A stretch of DNA of 64,000 bases from Neocallimastix lanati (nom. inval.) (taxonomy: Eukaryota > Neocallimastigomycota > Neocallimastigomycetes > Neocallimastigales > Neocallimastigaceae), in assembly GCA_016946835.1 (NCBI GenBank), contig JACVTC010000213.1, positions 123,622 through 187,621 of the forward strand. The letters run 5' to 3'. Below the pieces are notes generated by a model. The model was not told the origin of the DNA. It worked only from the letters and a program-made list of their open reading frames with translations, and made no database searches. Shown here piece after piece: positions 24,248 to 35,880 of this stretch. Position numbers and translations under genes: made by a program. Within the stretch, counting starts at the first letter, position 1. Every line of letters begins with the position of its first letter.

Positions 24248-24830
24248 TGTCAAAGTATAAAATTAAATTTAATTGCTTTTTTCAATAAATAAAGTTTTAT
24301 TTATTACAAATATTAAGTATTCATCATGCATTATAATAATAATATTACCTATAAAATATTTTAAAAAATTATCTTTATTAAATAACTAGTATTTAAACAA
24401 TAACAAAATGAAAGTTTTTTTTTAATAATTATCTTTATCATTTTTTTACAAGATTTATTTTTTTGAAAAAAATATCGATTTCTTGAACATTTAATAAGTA
24501 ATTAATTATTACAATATTTTATACTCTTTTAATTAGAAATTTTAAATATTATAACTATTAATTAATAATAAATAAAATTTTATATATTTAATAAAACAAT
24601 TTTGTAAAAAATAAATTACTCATATAAGTGTAGCAATTCTGTTGAGCAATAACCTTTATGGTAATTAAACGTTCTTTGACTGATTTTCGAATTCTTTGGA
24701 ATACTTGTATTTATGGAGTACAATTTTTTTGATTTGACTTTATGAAGGAAAAATATTATATATACCTTTATCATCTTTAAAAGAAAGTAAATGAATATTT
24801 TATTTTATAAATTTAACAAATATGAATTCC
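24248..24830 (+). repeat. Copia 3' LTR region
   Basis: Directly after a GAGGGAG polypurine tract the sequence starts TGTCAAAGTATAAAATT, the expected TG start of an LTR. The far end was not identified, and the stretch up to 24830 is AT-rich without genes. A small part at 24640-24780 is less AT-rich. Confidence 0.55.
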
Positions 24831-24834
24831 AAAA

Positions 24835-26115
24835 ACTAGCTTTACCACGGCTTTTGGGAACTACCAATTTCTCGTAATACCATTCGGGTTATGTAATGCC
24901 CCAGGAACATTCCAACAAGAAATGAACCGAATCTTCTACCCTTTAATCGGGCAATGTCTTTTCGTATATATAGATGACTTAATTATATTTTCTGAAATTA
25001 TTGAAGACCACTTAAGAGATTTAGAGAAAGTGTTTACCATCTTAAAGGAAAACGCTATCAAATTGAATTTATAGAAATGCCATTTTTTCAAAGATAAAGT
25101 TGAACTGTTGGATCACACTGTTTCAACTGATGGCATTTCACTATTATCAGATAAAGTAAAGGTTATAGCCCAATGGTTGCCCCAGCTACCACATCACAAC
25201 TTCAATCTTTTCTCGGTGCTATTGGCTATTATTGAAAATTTATTCTTAACTTTGCTACAATTGCGAAACCCTTATTTAAGTTGTTAAAGAACGTTGAATT
25301 CAAGTGGGAAAAAGCTGAAAATGATAGTTTCGAAGAGTTGAAGTACAGGATGATTACGGCTCCCATATTAATGATGCCTGATTTCAAGAATCAATTTATA
25401 ATCCGTACGGATGCATCTTTCGATGGGATTACCGGAGTTTTACTGCAAAAAGATGAATTTTGCAAGGAACGACCCATCCATTATATTAGTAGTTCTCTGA
25501 AACCACCAGAACAAAATTATGGAATCACAGAACTTGAGGGAACCGCAGCAGCGTACTGCGTAAAGAAATTCAAATCCTATATTGGAGGAAACCCACATAC
25601 TACTTTGTTGTTCACAGACCATAAACTGCTAGTAAGCTTATTTAAGAACAAGGAAACTAATAACTCTAGGCAGACCAGATGGATATTGCTACTCTCAATG
25701 CTTAAGATTGAAGTAATCTACGAACCCGGCAATAAGAATGTTCTTGCAGATGCGCTTTCGAGGTTAAAATCTTCCAATCCAATAGTTTCAACTGTCCTGT
25801 CGGAGATCAATTCTATTGATGAAGGAAACTTACTGAACTCTATCAAGAGTAAATTTATTACAATAAATAATGAAGAATATTACTTAGACAATGGTACTTA
25901 TAGGAAGGTAATTAATAATGATAATCAAAGCTACAACTAATATTTGATGCACACAGAGTTGGTCATGAAGGTATGTTTAAGACTTACAATCGCATAAAAA
26001 GAGATTATTTTTGGATAAACATGATCTTAGACTTTAAATATATTGTCAATACGGGTGATAGATGTCAAAAATTCAAGCCACAACCACAAAATGCTTATGT
26101 TGAAAATATTCCAAC
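24835..26115 (+). pseudogene. Ty3/gypsy RT-RNase H-integrase N-terminus (family G3)
   Basis: The reading starts in the RT palm (TSFTTAFGNYQFLVIPFGLC, then NAPGTFQQEMNRIF). The intact catalytic box FVYIDDLIIFS follows near 24960, then a thumb region with a stop and frameshifts (25070-25260). A 219-codon open frame at 25281-25940 encodes RNase H: FIIRTDASFDGITGVLLQ, YGITELEGTAAAYCVKKF, LLFTDHKLL and NVLADALSRL. After another frameshift comes the integrase zinc domain (HRVGHEGMFKTYNRI, then G-D-R-C), whose first Cys has become Gly. It differs from families G1 and G2 in RNase H sequence. It ends abruptly at about 26115 in copia sequence. Confidence 0.87.
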
Positions 26116-26722
26116 TGGGAAAATATTTTTAGAATAATAAGATACCTAAAAAGAAACCTTTAGTTATGGACTAAAATACACAAGGAAAGGGAAAATATTG
26201 AAGCATATGTAGATTCAGATTTTGGGGGTGACGAAGAAACAAGAAGGTCAACAACTGGATATATATTAAATATTGGAAATACACCTACAAGTTAGTGCTT
26301 GAAATTTCAACGATATGTTTCTACTTCTATGGAGGAATGGGAATATTATAGTTTAAGCGAATACAGCAAACATTGCGTATGGTTCTTAAATTTGTTAAAT
26401 ATAAATATAATATTGAAAACATTGAAATAAAATAGATAATAAAGTAACAATTTACAATAGTAAAAAGTCAATCAATTAATCTAAAAAACGAAATACATTT
26501 ATATAAGATATCATTACATAAGAGAGCTAATTAATGAAAGTAAAATTAAATTAAAATATGTAAAATCTGAACATAATCTGTTTGATGGACACATGAAATA
26601 TATATATTACACTTAAATGGATAAATTCAGAAACTCCTTATTAACTAAACAAGTAGATATAATAATATAATGAAATTAAATTTACGAATATAACTTCGAA
26701 TAAAGTTACATTTGAAGAAGAA
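26116..26722 (+). pseudogene. Ty1/copia RNase H tail
   Basis: This reads RIIRYLKRN, then EAYVDSDFGGDEETRRSTTG, STSMEEWEYYSLSEYSKH, and further islands KIKLKYVKSEHNLFDGHMKY. That order matches the C-terminal RNase H of copia pol and parallels 23640-24175. A TAG at 26293-26295 replaces the Trp of the S-W-C motif. Its 5' end is fused directly to gypsy sequence at 26115. It ends in a polypurine tract at 26712-26722, followed by an LTR start. Confidence 0.83.
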
Positions 26723-26960
26723 TGTTAAAATTAAAAATACTAATTTTAAATATATATTATTATTTATATTAAATTATAAATTTAAAAAATAGTTAGAATG
26801 AATATACTAATAATATTATATTGTTGAATGAAAAGTATAAAAGAATATAAATTTTACTAAATAAAAAAAAAATGAAATAATAAAATTATTAAATAAAAAA
26901 TAACATAAATAAATTATTCTTTATCTTCTTGTTAAAAGTATTTTATTTATATATTTCAAA
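26723..26960 (+). repeat. Copia LTR start (second element)
   Basis: TGTTAAAATTAAAAATAC follows the purine tract TTGAAGAAGAA. This is the same arrangement as at 24248, but the LTR sequence differs. The end is lost in A-rich DNA. Confidence 0.5.
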
Positions 26961-28530
26961 TTATTTTTATTTTATTTTATTTTTGATTTTTTTATTTTAT
27001 CTTATTTTATTCAATCTGTACTTTATATTTATATTTCAAGTATTTAATTTATATTATATTTTTTTTTCTTGATTTTAATTTTTTTTTTTTTTAAGATTTT
27101 TATTTTTTTTATTCAAATTTCATATTTTTTTATTTTATTATTAGTTTGATTTTTTATTTTCTTTGGTTCCAATTTTTTATTTTTTAATTTATTCCATTTC
27201 TTTACTTTTTAATATTTTTTAATTTTTATTTTATTTTATTTTATTTTATTTTTGTTTTGAATCAAATTTTTTATTTTATTTTTTAATTTATTTATTCCTA
27301 TTTATATTTTTTAATTTTTATTTTATTTTTTTTTTTTAATTTTTTTATTTTTATTATTCCTTATTTATTATTATTATTTATTTTTTAATTTTTATTTTTA
27401 TTTTATTTTTTTTGATTCCAATTTTTTATTTTATTTTTTTTATATCGATTTTTTATTTTTTATTTTTTATTTATTTTTTTTTTTTTTTTTTTTTTTTTTT
27501 GATTCAAATTTTTTATTTTATTTTTTAATTTATTTATTCCAATTTTTTATTTTTTTATTTTTTTTTGATCAAACTAGTATTTTATTTTTTTTTCCATTTT
27601 AATTTTTTTCTTTCATTTTTTTTTTGATTCCAATTTTTTATTTTTTTTTCTTATTTTTTATTTTATTTTGAGTCCGATTTTTTATTTTTTTTTCTTATGA
27701 TTGAAATTTTTATTTTAATTTTTTTTTATACTGACCATTTTTTTAATTTTTTATTTTTTTTTTTGATTCTAATTTTTTAATTTATTTTTTTAATTTTCTG
27801 ATTTTTTATTTTTTAATTTTTTATTTTTTTTTTTAATTCCAATTTTTATTATTTTTTTTATATTATTTTAAGTTCGATTTTTTTATTTTAATTTTTTATT
27901 TTTTTTTAATTTTAAGTTTTATTTTAATTTTTTTTTTTTTTTTGATATTATTTTAAGTCCGATTTTTTTATTGAATTTTTTTTTTAATTTCAAATTTTAT
28001 TTTATTTATTTTTTTTATTTAATTTTAAGTCCGATTTTTTATTTTTTTTTTTTATTTTCAAATTTTATTTTATTTAATTTTTTTTATTTAATTTTAAGTC
28101 CGATTTTTTATTTTTTATTTTTTATTCTTATGATTGAAACTTTTATTTTAATTTTTTATTTTTTAAACTGACCTTTTTTTTAATTTTTTATTTTTTTGAT
28201 TCTAATTTTTTATTATATTTTTTTAATTTTCTTATTTTTTATTATTAATTTTTTTTTTTTTTTTTTTTTTGATTCTAAATTTTATTTTATTTTTTTTTAT
28301 ATCGATTTTTTATTTTTTATTTTTTATTTTTTTTTTAATTAAAATTTTTATTTTATTTTTTATTTTTTTTAAGTCCGTTTTTTATTTTTTAATTTTTTAT
28401 TTTTTTTTAATTCCAATTTTTATTATTTTTTTTTATATTATTTTAAGTTCGATTTTTTTATTTTAATTTTTTATTTTTTTTTAATTTTAAGTTTTATTTT
28501 AATTTTTTTTTTTTTTTGATTCAAATTGAA
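26961..28530. repeat. T-rich low-complexity array
   Basis: About 1.5 kb of TTTTTATTTT-type DNA in which short words recur irregularly: GATTCCAATTTTTTATTTTA, AAGTCCGATTTTTTATTTT and TATATCGATTTTTTATT. They suggest an old minisatellite of roughly 60-100 bp units eroded by slippage. Open frames across it encode only Phe/Leu/Ile/Tyr and are artefacts. At 27005-27048 there is one unit of the satellite found in the MULE at 38.8-40.2 kb. Confidence 0.75.
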
Positions 28531-29091
28531 AGAAATTATTATAAATAATATAAAAATTAAATAAATATGTAAAGATAATTAATATAAATTTAAATATATA
28601 ACTAAAATATTTCTTTGACAATCATGCAAATTAATATTTTAAAATTATCATATATTAAGTCATATTATATCATATCTTAAAACATAAAAATTTATATTTA
28701 TAATTTATTAAATTAGAATTATATTAATAATATATGAATATATATATTTTAAGAAAAATAAATGTAATTTAAGTAATAATTAGCTAAAAGAGTAATAAAG
28801 CTAAAAATAGTTAAAAAATTTACTTCTAAAAAAATATACAATAGAAGTATAAAAGAAAATAATATCAACATAAAAAAAATAGTAGTTCTTTAACTCGTTT
28901 AAAAAAAATACTAATAAGATAAATAATAGTCATTTTATAATTAATAAATAAATATTATTTATGAACTTTATTATACTTTAAGTAAAAGTTACAAGCTCAT
29001 ATTTTAATAAAAAAATATTTATATTTAAAATATTTTAAAAAATAAACCTTTTAACACCAATTTTTTATTTATATTTTTTATTTTTTCTTTC

Positions 29092-29125
<34 letters not shown>

Positions 29126-29600
29126 ATTCCAATTTTTTATTTTATGAGATAACATTTATATATTTATATTAAATGATAATTATATTTCAATTAATATAAA
29201 TAATAAAATAAAATAAAAAATTAGAAAAATTTTTATTATTTAGTTCAGAACTTTTTTTTTTTCATTTTAAAAATTGATATTGATAGTAAAATATTTATAT
29301 AGGAATATATCAAAATATTTTTAAAAATAAATAATAAAAATTTTCAAAAACTATGAATAAAAATCTTTGAATATATTTATTTAATAGATTAATAATAATA
29401 AAATTATTTATGATATGGAAATTTTTTTTTTATTAATTAAAAATTTTTAGTTTTTATAATGATATGTGGCTTATTATTATTATTGGTCACATATCTTACG
29501 TTGATATATTAAATATATAGCATTACTTCTTAAATTAATATAATAATAAAACTTTATATTTCTAACAATTATTCACAGTATACCAATTGTTTTTAACATA
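28531..29600. other. AT-rich stretch without a gene
   Basis: No coding signal. A T-rich minisatellite-like patch at 29060-29145 resembles the array at 26961-28530. Confidence 0.4.
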
Positions 29601-30392
29601 TTTTTTTTTTTTTTTAAACAGGGAAGAGAATACACTTCCATAACTTTATTAATTTTATTATAAAAAAAATACATGTATGTGTAAAGTACATTTGAAATTA
29701 AAAATAAAATTTAAAAAGTAAAAAATAAAAAAGCTCATAAATACTATGTATTTCGGCAAGTTGTACTATGTGGGATTTTTCCCTTTCTAACAAATAAAAA
29801 AAAATAAAACCTAGAAGTAACATCTTTAAAATAGATAGTGTGGTATCCACTAAATTCTCCCCGGATTCATCATTTATTGAACTACTAGGGCGAGATTCAC
29901 ACTTCGTGGAAATAGATGATGTTCCTGTATTATCATTATAACTTATCGGTATGACGTCAACGCTCTTGGTTAAATTTGGTATTTTGGAAAACCTATCAAA
30001 TAATAGCTCAATCGAACTACTTATGATTGGTATTGCTCTTGTTAAGAATTCCGCCAAGCCCACAATTTTTGTAACAGATGATTCAGATGAACCTTTGAAA
30101 AGTAATTCATTTAATTGTCTCTATTCCCCACTATCGAAATGAAGCTCATTTAAAGCTAAAGTTTCACCAAGAATGAACAGGCATATATAATGATCGATAT
30201 AGTCTTCAAAATCAGAAATAGAGTCATAAGAAGAAAGAGGTTTAAACGCTCTAATCTTCCTAATGAATAATGCATAGAGATTGTCGATGAAATTTAAAGA
30301 ATTCAATCTATAAGATGCAAGAGCATCGCATTTAAAAATTCAATGATCAAAAGATTGATTACCTTCGCCACAACATGTGCAAGTCTTGGGAC
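29601..30392 (-). pseudogene. 5'-truncated LINE, 3' end of ORF and UTR
   Basis: On the minus strand the sequence starts at about 30392 inside a zinc-knuckle-like C-terminus (CPKTCTCCGEGNQSFDH, then FKCDALASYR). This resembles the C-x2-C...D-H...C motif after many LINE reverse transcriptases. It continues as LNSLNFIDNLYALFIRKIRA and a hydrophilic tail, ending near 29698 with a hydrophobic helix. The 3' UTR ends CTTCCCTGTTT followed by a run of about 16 A's (plus-strand T's, 29600-29616). A TGA at 30340-30342 replaces the Trp expected after D-H. Two shorter copies lie at 44567-44670 and 57075-57455. Confidence 0.72.
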
Positions 30393-31044
30393 ATATTTTA
30401 TTTTATTTTATTTAATTTAATTTTATTTTATTTTATTTATTTTTTTTTATTATTTTATTTTTTTTTTAAATTAATAGTATAAACAATACCACTATATTAG
30501 AAAAAAATTTTTTTATTACTTTATTAAATAAAAATTTCAAAAAAAAAAAAAAATAAATAAAAAAAAATAAATAAAAACTTCATAAATAAAACTAAATATT
30601 TCATTTTTAGATGATATAGCTAAATTTAATATTATTATTAGTTGTTACAATATTAATTCAGTTTTCAATTTATTATTATTTGTGTAAAAGAGATTTGAAT
30701 GAAATAAAAATTTATATTGATAAAATTAAAAGTTTTCCAATCATTTTTAATGTCTCTTTAAAACCATGCTTTGGCATTTGAGATATATCAAAATTACTAT
30801 ATTAAAAGTTTTATTATTTTGTATTATTTTGCAATTATTTATTAATTATTTAGTTTCATTCAAATTTATTTTTATTATTATTTTCATTATTAATTTTTAT
30901 TCAAATTTAGTTTTATTATTATTTTCAATATTTTTTTTATTATTTTCATTATTATTTTCATTAATTAGTTTTATTCAATTATGAATCATTTATTATTTTT
31001 TCTATTAGTTTTTATTCAATTATGGTTTAACTATTATTTGATTA
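30393..31044. other. Low-complexity AT-rich stretch
   Basis: TTTTA and A-rich simple sequence (30393-30590), then Phe/Leu-coding AT-rich DNA. The 72-codon frame at 30766 has no features of a real protein. Confidence 0.45.
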
Positions 31045-34010
31045 TTAGTTTTCATTTATTTTTGATTTCATTATAATTTTCATTGTACTTCTCAATTTTA
31101 CATGTATTATGCTTAAATTTTTAATATAATTTTTGGCTTCATTATCATAATTTATAGAAATTAATAATAAATTATCTTTATAATGTTGTAATATGGTTGG
31201 ATAGTTCCAATTTTTAATTTGTTTTATATCTGTATTTGTTGTTTTATTATATTTCAATTCTACAATCATAGCTGGTTTATCATTATAAAGAGGAATAAAA
31301 AATATATCTGTATATCCTTTACCTGAATCAACTTCTGGTATTATAGTATAATATACCCTTGCAAAGATATAGGTATTTATAATTGAAGTTTGTATTGTAT
31401 TTTCATCATTATATACTTTATTACTATATTGATCATGTGAGTTTTCAAGTAATTCAGAAACTATTTCTTCTTCTTAATTCCTAGTTGCTTTTAAAAGTTT
31501 TTCTGATTCATTTATTATATATAAATAGCTTCATATTTATCCCCTTCTGTAACTATTTCAAATTCTTTGATTAATTCTTTATTAGGAATATAAATACTTG
31601 AATTTTTACTATCATAGGCTAAATAACCTAATTGAATAAGAGTTGTTAAAATTGCATTTTTATTTGTATATTCTTTGATATTTACATCATTTATATTCGG
31701 ATTTATATTTATTTTTAATTTTTCTTGATTCACTAGAATAACAATATCTTCCTTTAATCCTTTTATATCTTTAATAATATAATCAATAAGATCCCTATAT
31801 GTTTTAGTTTTAATCCAATAGTAACCAATTTTTTTTATTTTCAATAGCTATTATTACCGAATAGGGTGTATATATATCATATTCTTTACCATCATTTTGA
31901 TTTATCAATCGGTAACCGTTATACAATTTTTTAATCATTTCATAATTAGTTGTAATTACCTTATCTTCTCATCATAGATATTTTTACTAATAGATATTTG
32001 AGTTTCATATGAACAATCTAAAATTTCGTTATTTAAATAATTTTTACATAACTCTTTAATATCATCTTCAGTAAAACCAATATATTTAGTCAAATTGTTA
32101 TCTGAAACTATTGAAGGTTCATCAAAAATACCTCTAAGTCCTGAATTTAATCCATAACTTTTGATAGGTAAAATTACGGTCATATAGGTTAAAATAATAT
32201 TATGGTAATCTTTAATTAATAAAGTTAAAAAATTTAAATATTCTATTTTGGATTCTTTATCTTTTTTTTCATCTCGAAAAACTAAATCCCATTCATCGAT
32301 TATATGAACAATTTTACAATGAGTACTTTTATATATTTTTTCTATAATTACATCAATGTCTTCATTTTCATACACTTAAAATGTTTATCATACATTTTTA
32401 CATCATCAATAATTGATTTTTTAATTTTTTCAATTCCTTCATGTATAGTACTTTCTAAAAAATAATTTATAATATTTAATAATATAACATTATATTTTCT
32501 TTAATACTCATCCCAGTCTTTATTTTTAAAATCTTTTTATTTTCAAAAACAGTTATTTTTGATTCGGTAAAACTATAATATGCTATAAGCATATTAACTG
32601 TGACTTTTTTTCCAAAACGTCTAGGTCTCGTAACACATATATTTTTAGTTATATTAGAATTTATAATTTTATTTATATGGAGTATTAATTCTGTTTTATC
32701 GACAACATAATCATTTTTTAAGAATTCACTATAATTATTTTCTCCAGGATTAAATATTTCTGAACATTTATTTAAATTTTTTAAAATTTCTGATTCAATC
32801 AAAATTTTAAATATTTCAAAGATTTCTTTATTTGGAATAAATATTTCATTTTTAGAACTATTATACCCTAAATATCCGTAGTGCACAAGTAAGAATAAAT
32901 TACTTTTTCTTTTTCAAATGATATTTCATCATTTTGAAATTTTAATGAGTCTATATTAATACTTTTTTGTTTTATTAATAATGAAATTACATATTTTAAA
33001 TTTTGAAAATTATTTTGAATAATTCCATATAGAATTTTTTTATTTTCACTTTGATAATTTTTAATCCGTTTTACCTTTATGGTTTCTATAATAGAATATG
33101 GTGAATATACTATATATCTTATATCAGTGGATTCGTTTATTACTCGATAACCATTATAAAAATATTTTTATAAATTGCTCTATCATCTAATTTTTCATTC
33201 TTTTTTTTATATGATATTTTTTTAATAATTTTTCTTTTTTACTTACTTTAATATTTGATTTATTATAAAGTTTTCGTTCGTTATTTGTTAAATGGGTTTG
33301 ACTTAATTCTTTAACTTCATCTTTATTAATTCCAATATATTTTTTCATTAAATCAGGTGTTTTCATAGAAAACTCAATAAAATCAAAATGATAATAAGAA
33401 TTTAGGTTGTAATTTTGGATAGGCAAAATTCAGGTAATTAGGTTAAAGCTATATTCTCGTTACTTTTAATTAATAAAGTTAAAAATTTTAAATATTCATT
33501 CTTAGATTTGGTATCACGACTTTCATCTCGTAAAACTAAATCCCTTTCGTCGATTATAAGAACAATTTTACGATTAGTACTTTTATATATTTTTTCTATA
33601 ATTACATCAATGTCTTCATTTTCATACACTTAAAATGTTTATCATACATTTTTACATCATCAATAATTGATTTTTTAATTTTTTCCTTCATGTATAGTAC
33701 TTTTTAAAAAATAATTTATATTATTTAATAATATAACATTATATTTTTCTAAATACTCATCCCAGTCTTTATTTTTAGAAATCTTTTATCATCAAAAACA
33801 GTTATTTTTGATACTGTAAATCTGTAGTAAGCTACAAGCATATTTACAATCACTGTTTTTCCAAAATTTCTAGGAAATGTAATACAAAAGTGTTTCATAT
33901 TCGAATTTATATTTTATTAAGTTCCATTATCAGATTTGTTTTATCTACAAAATATTTATTATATTTTATATAATTTTTAAATATATAATAACATGGATTA
34001 TAAATAGTCC
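31045..34010 (-). pseudogene. Tandem AAA-ATPase-like modules with PD-(D/E)XK nuclease
   Basis: Reading leftward from 34010, two similar modules of about 1.25 kb follow each other. Each has a Walker A region (module 1 N-F-G-K-T near 33865; module 2 RPRRFGKK near 32620), a Walker B region (module 1 KIVLIIDERDL at 33438-33629; module 2 KIVHIIDEWDL at 31956-32375), a YNGYR segment and a GYL...IPNKE segment. After module 2 comes a C-terminal nuclease fold (GKGYTDIFFIP then IVELKYNKT, 31230-31330) with the D...E-x-K of PD-(D/E)XK enzymes. This is the AAA-ATPase-like plus PD-(D/E)XK family expanded in anaerobic fungi and gut bacteria; its function there is not established. Six or more stops or frameshifts split it, and module 2 has lost the Ser/Thr after the Walker Lys. 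Introns cannot explain all the breaks. Confidence 0.8.
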
Positions 34011-34920
34011 TTTCCATTTTTAAAATAGTTTTTATTAATTTATTTATTTTAATTATTTATTTTAATTATTTATTTCATTTATTTATTAAAATAAATGAAA
34101 TGATCAATAAAAAAAGACAAAAGTAAAAATATGAAAAAAAAAAAATTAATAAAAATATAAATTAAATTAAATTTTAATAAATATATATATATAAGATAAA
34201 AAATATTAAAAAAAAAAAAAAAAAAAATAAGAAAATATTAAGAATTTATGTTTTTTTAATTTTAGAATGTGTGATCACTTTATATATAATTGTTATTATA
34301 TTTTTGTTAAAGGTTATTTTAATTTTAATTATATATGATTATAATCATTTACATTTCTTAAAAATTTAATTTAACTATATTTGTTTATACTGTATATCAG
34401 GCATGCGCCTCATACATCTACATAACATACATATTTAATTTGTAATTAAATATAAATAAATATACTAATCTAAGTTAAATATACCAAATTATTATTGATT
34501 ATTTAAGATATTAAACTTTATTTCTAACAGAAAAAAAGAAAAAAATTAAAATTAATTAGGTATTATAATTACTATAAAATTAATAACAAAATTTAATGAT
34601 AAGTAATTTTTAAAAAAAAAAAAAAAAAAAAGAAGTTGAGTCAAAAATATAATCCACATATTAATTAAAAATTAGTTATTCTACATATATATTTATTTCC
34701 AAATGCATACATTAAAATCTTACATTACAATATTGGTTTTATATTATTTAATTAAGAAATCTAATAATTAAATTGATTTAAAGTGTTTAAAATTTATGAT
34801 TTATATTTATGTCAATTTTATTAATATATTTTATGATAAAGAGTTAATATTCAAAATTAAATGATTTTATATTAATACATTGTGGCTTATTTACTATTTA
34901 TATTACAATATATTTTAATA
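34011..34920. other. AT-rich stretch without a gene
   Basis: No coding region. It contains ATTTATTTTA simple repeats at 34030-34080 followed by a short inverted repeat around ATTTCATTTATT, and poly(A) runs at 34211-34226 and 34612-34630. Confidence 0.4.
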
Positions 34921-34924
34921 TATA

Positions 34925-35335
34925 TATATGAAACTTATTTTTCGAATGTTTTTCGTTTTGCAGTTGTGCATTTAATTATGTGGCTTATATTTTTAATTTA
35001 ATTGCCACATTATATAATTTTTTATTAAATAAATAAATAATTAAATACATTATTAAATAAATAATTAAATAAATAATTAAATAAATAATAAAAATCATTT
35101 TAAAAATAATTAAATAAGTCTTTAAATATTTTATTATAAAAAATATTTTATTATTATATATTATTAAATAAATAAATAATAAATAATAAATAATAAATAC
35201 ATTTTTAACATATTTATTTTTTTTAATTAATATTTTTTATTTATTTATTAATTTTATTTATTTATATGTTTATTTTTTAAAATTATGTTAAGCCACAATA
35301 TGCAAACACACAATTGCGAAACTCACACCTCCTTT
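34925..35335. mobile_element. Degraded MULE-type terminal inverted repeat element
   Basis: The left end (GTTTTGCAGTTGTGCATTT, then TATGTGGCTTATA, 34950-34992) and the reverse complement of the right end (GTTTCGCAATTGTGTGTTTG, then TTGTGGCTTAACA, 35286-35335) align over about 45 bp with moderate identity. The termini resemble those of the MULEs at 37.7-43.9 kb: a G-rich start, GTTTCG, then GTGGCTTA. The interior is ATAAATAATTAAAT simple sequence with no ORF. No clear 9-bp duplication was found, so it is old or has an eroded left end. Confidence 0.55.
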
Positions 35336-35339
35336 GTTT

Positions 35340-35880
35340 TTCTTATATTTTTCATATTCTTCATATTTGTCAATATATGTATCGGAATTAAGGTTTTTAA
35401 GGTTTAAATTTTTAATACATTTTATTTTATTATGGTAATTACAAAAATTTAATAATACATGAATTTTTACTTTATTAATACTATTTTTATATTTGGCGTA
35501 TTATTATTATGTAGCGTATTTACTCAAGCCATATTTACAAATACGAAGCTTGTTGTAAACATCAGTTTACTACCTTTATTGTTATTTATATTAAATTTAA
35601 ACTATTATTTATCTTTATAATTTATATTAATTATTCTTTCATTATGTAAATATTTAATAAATTTATTAGAAAATAAAATTTATATAATATGAAGAGAGTT
35701 TCATATTTCTATATTAATTAAAACTTAAGTAAAATTGATACAAATTACATGTATTTATATATCTTAAATGTGGCTTAACAATATTAGTAATAATATAATA
35801 CATGAATATCTAAGAACTATTACATTAGCAATTTATTATTAATTATTAGTAATTAGAATATAAATTCACATATTCTAACA
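35340..35880 (-). repeat. Copia LTR on minus strand
   Basis: On the minus strand the sequence switches at 35881 from an AAAGAGGGAA polypurine tract (35881-35890) to TGTTAGAATATGTG, a canonical LTR start. The LTR extends leftward through AT-rich DNA; its end was not located. Confidence 0.5.

Noticed and set aside
27971-28466. Small hydrophobic ORFs in the T-rich array
   Set aside because: They consist only of codons forced by TTTTTATTTT sequence, with no start context or conserved motif.
260-30342. Possible reassignment of TGA to Trp, since many conserved Trp positions read TGA
   Set aside because: Intact genes (HSF, ankyrin, MULE transposase) and the open parts of the gypsy elements use TGG for Trp, and other stops (TAA, TAG at Gln, Lys or Tyr sites) are equally common in the dead elements.
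30766-30984. 72-codon ORF, possible small membrane protein
   Set aside because: AT-rich simple sequence with only Phe/Leu/Ile-type codons and no supporting context.
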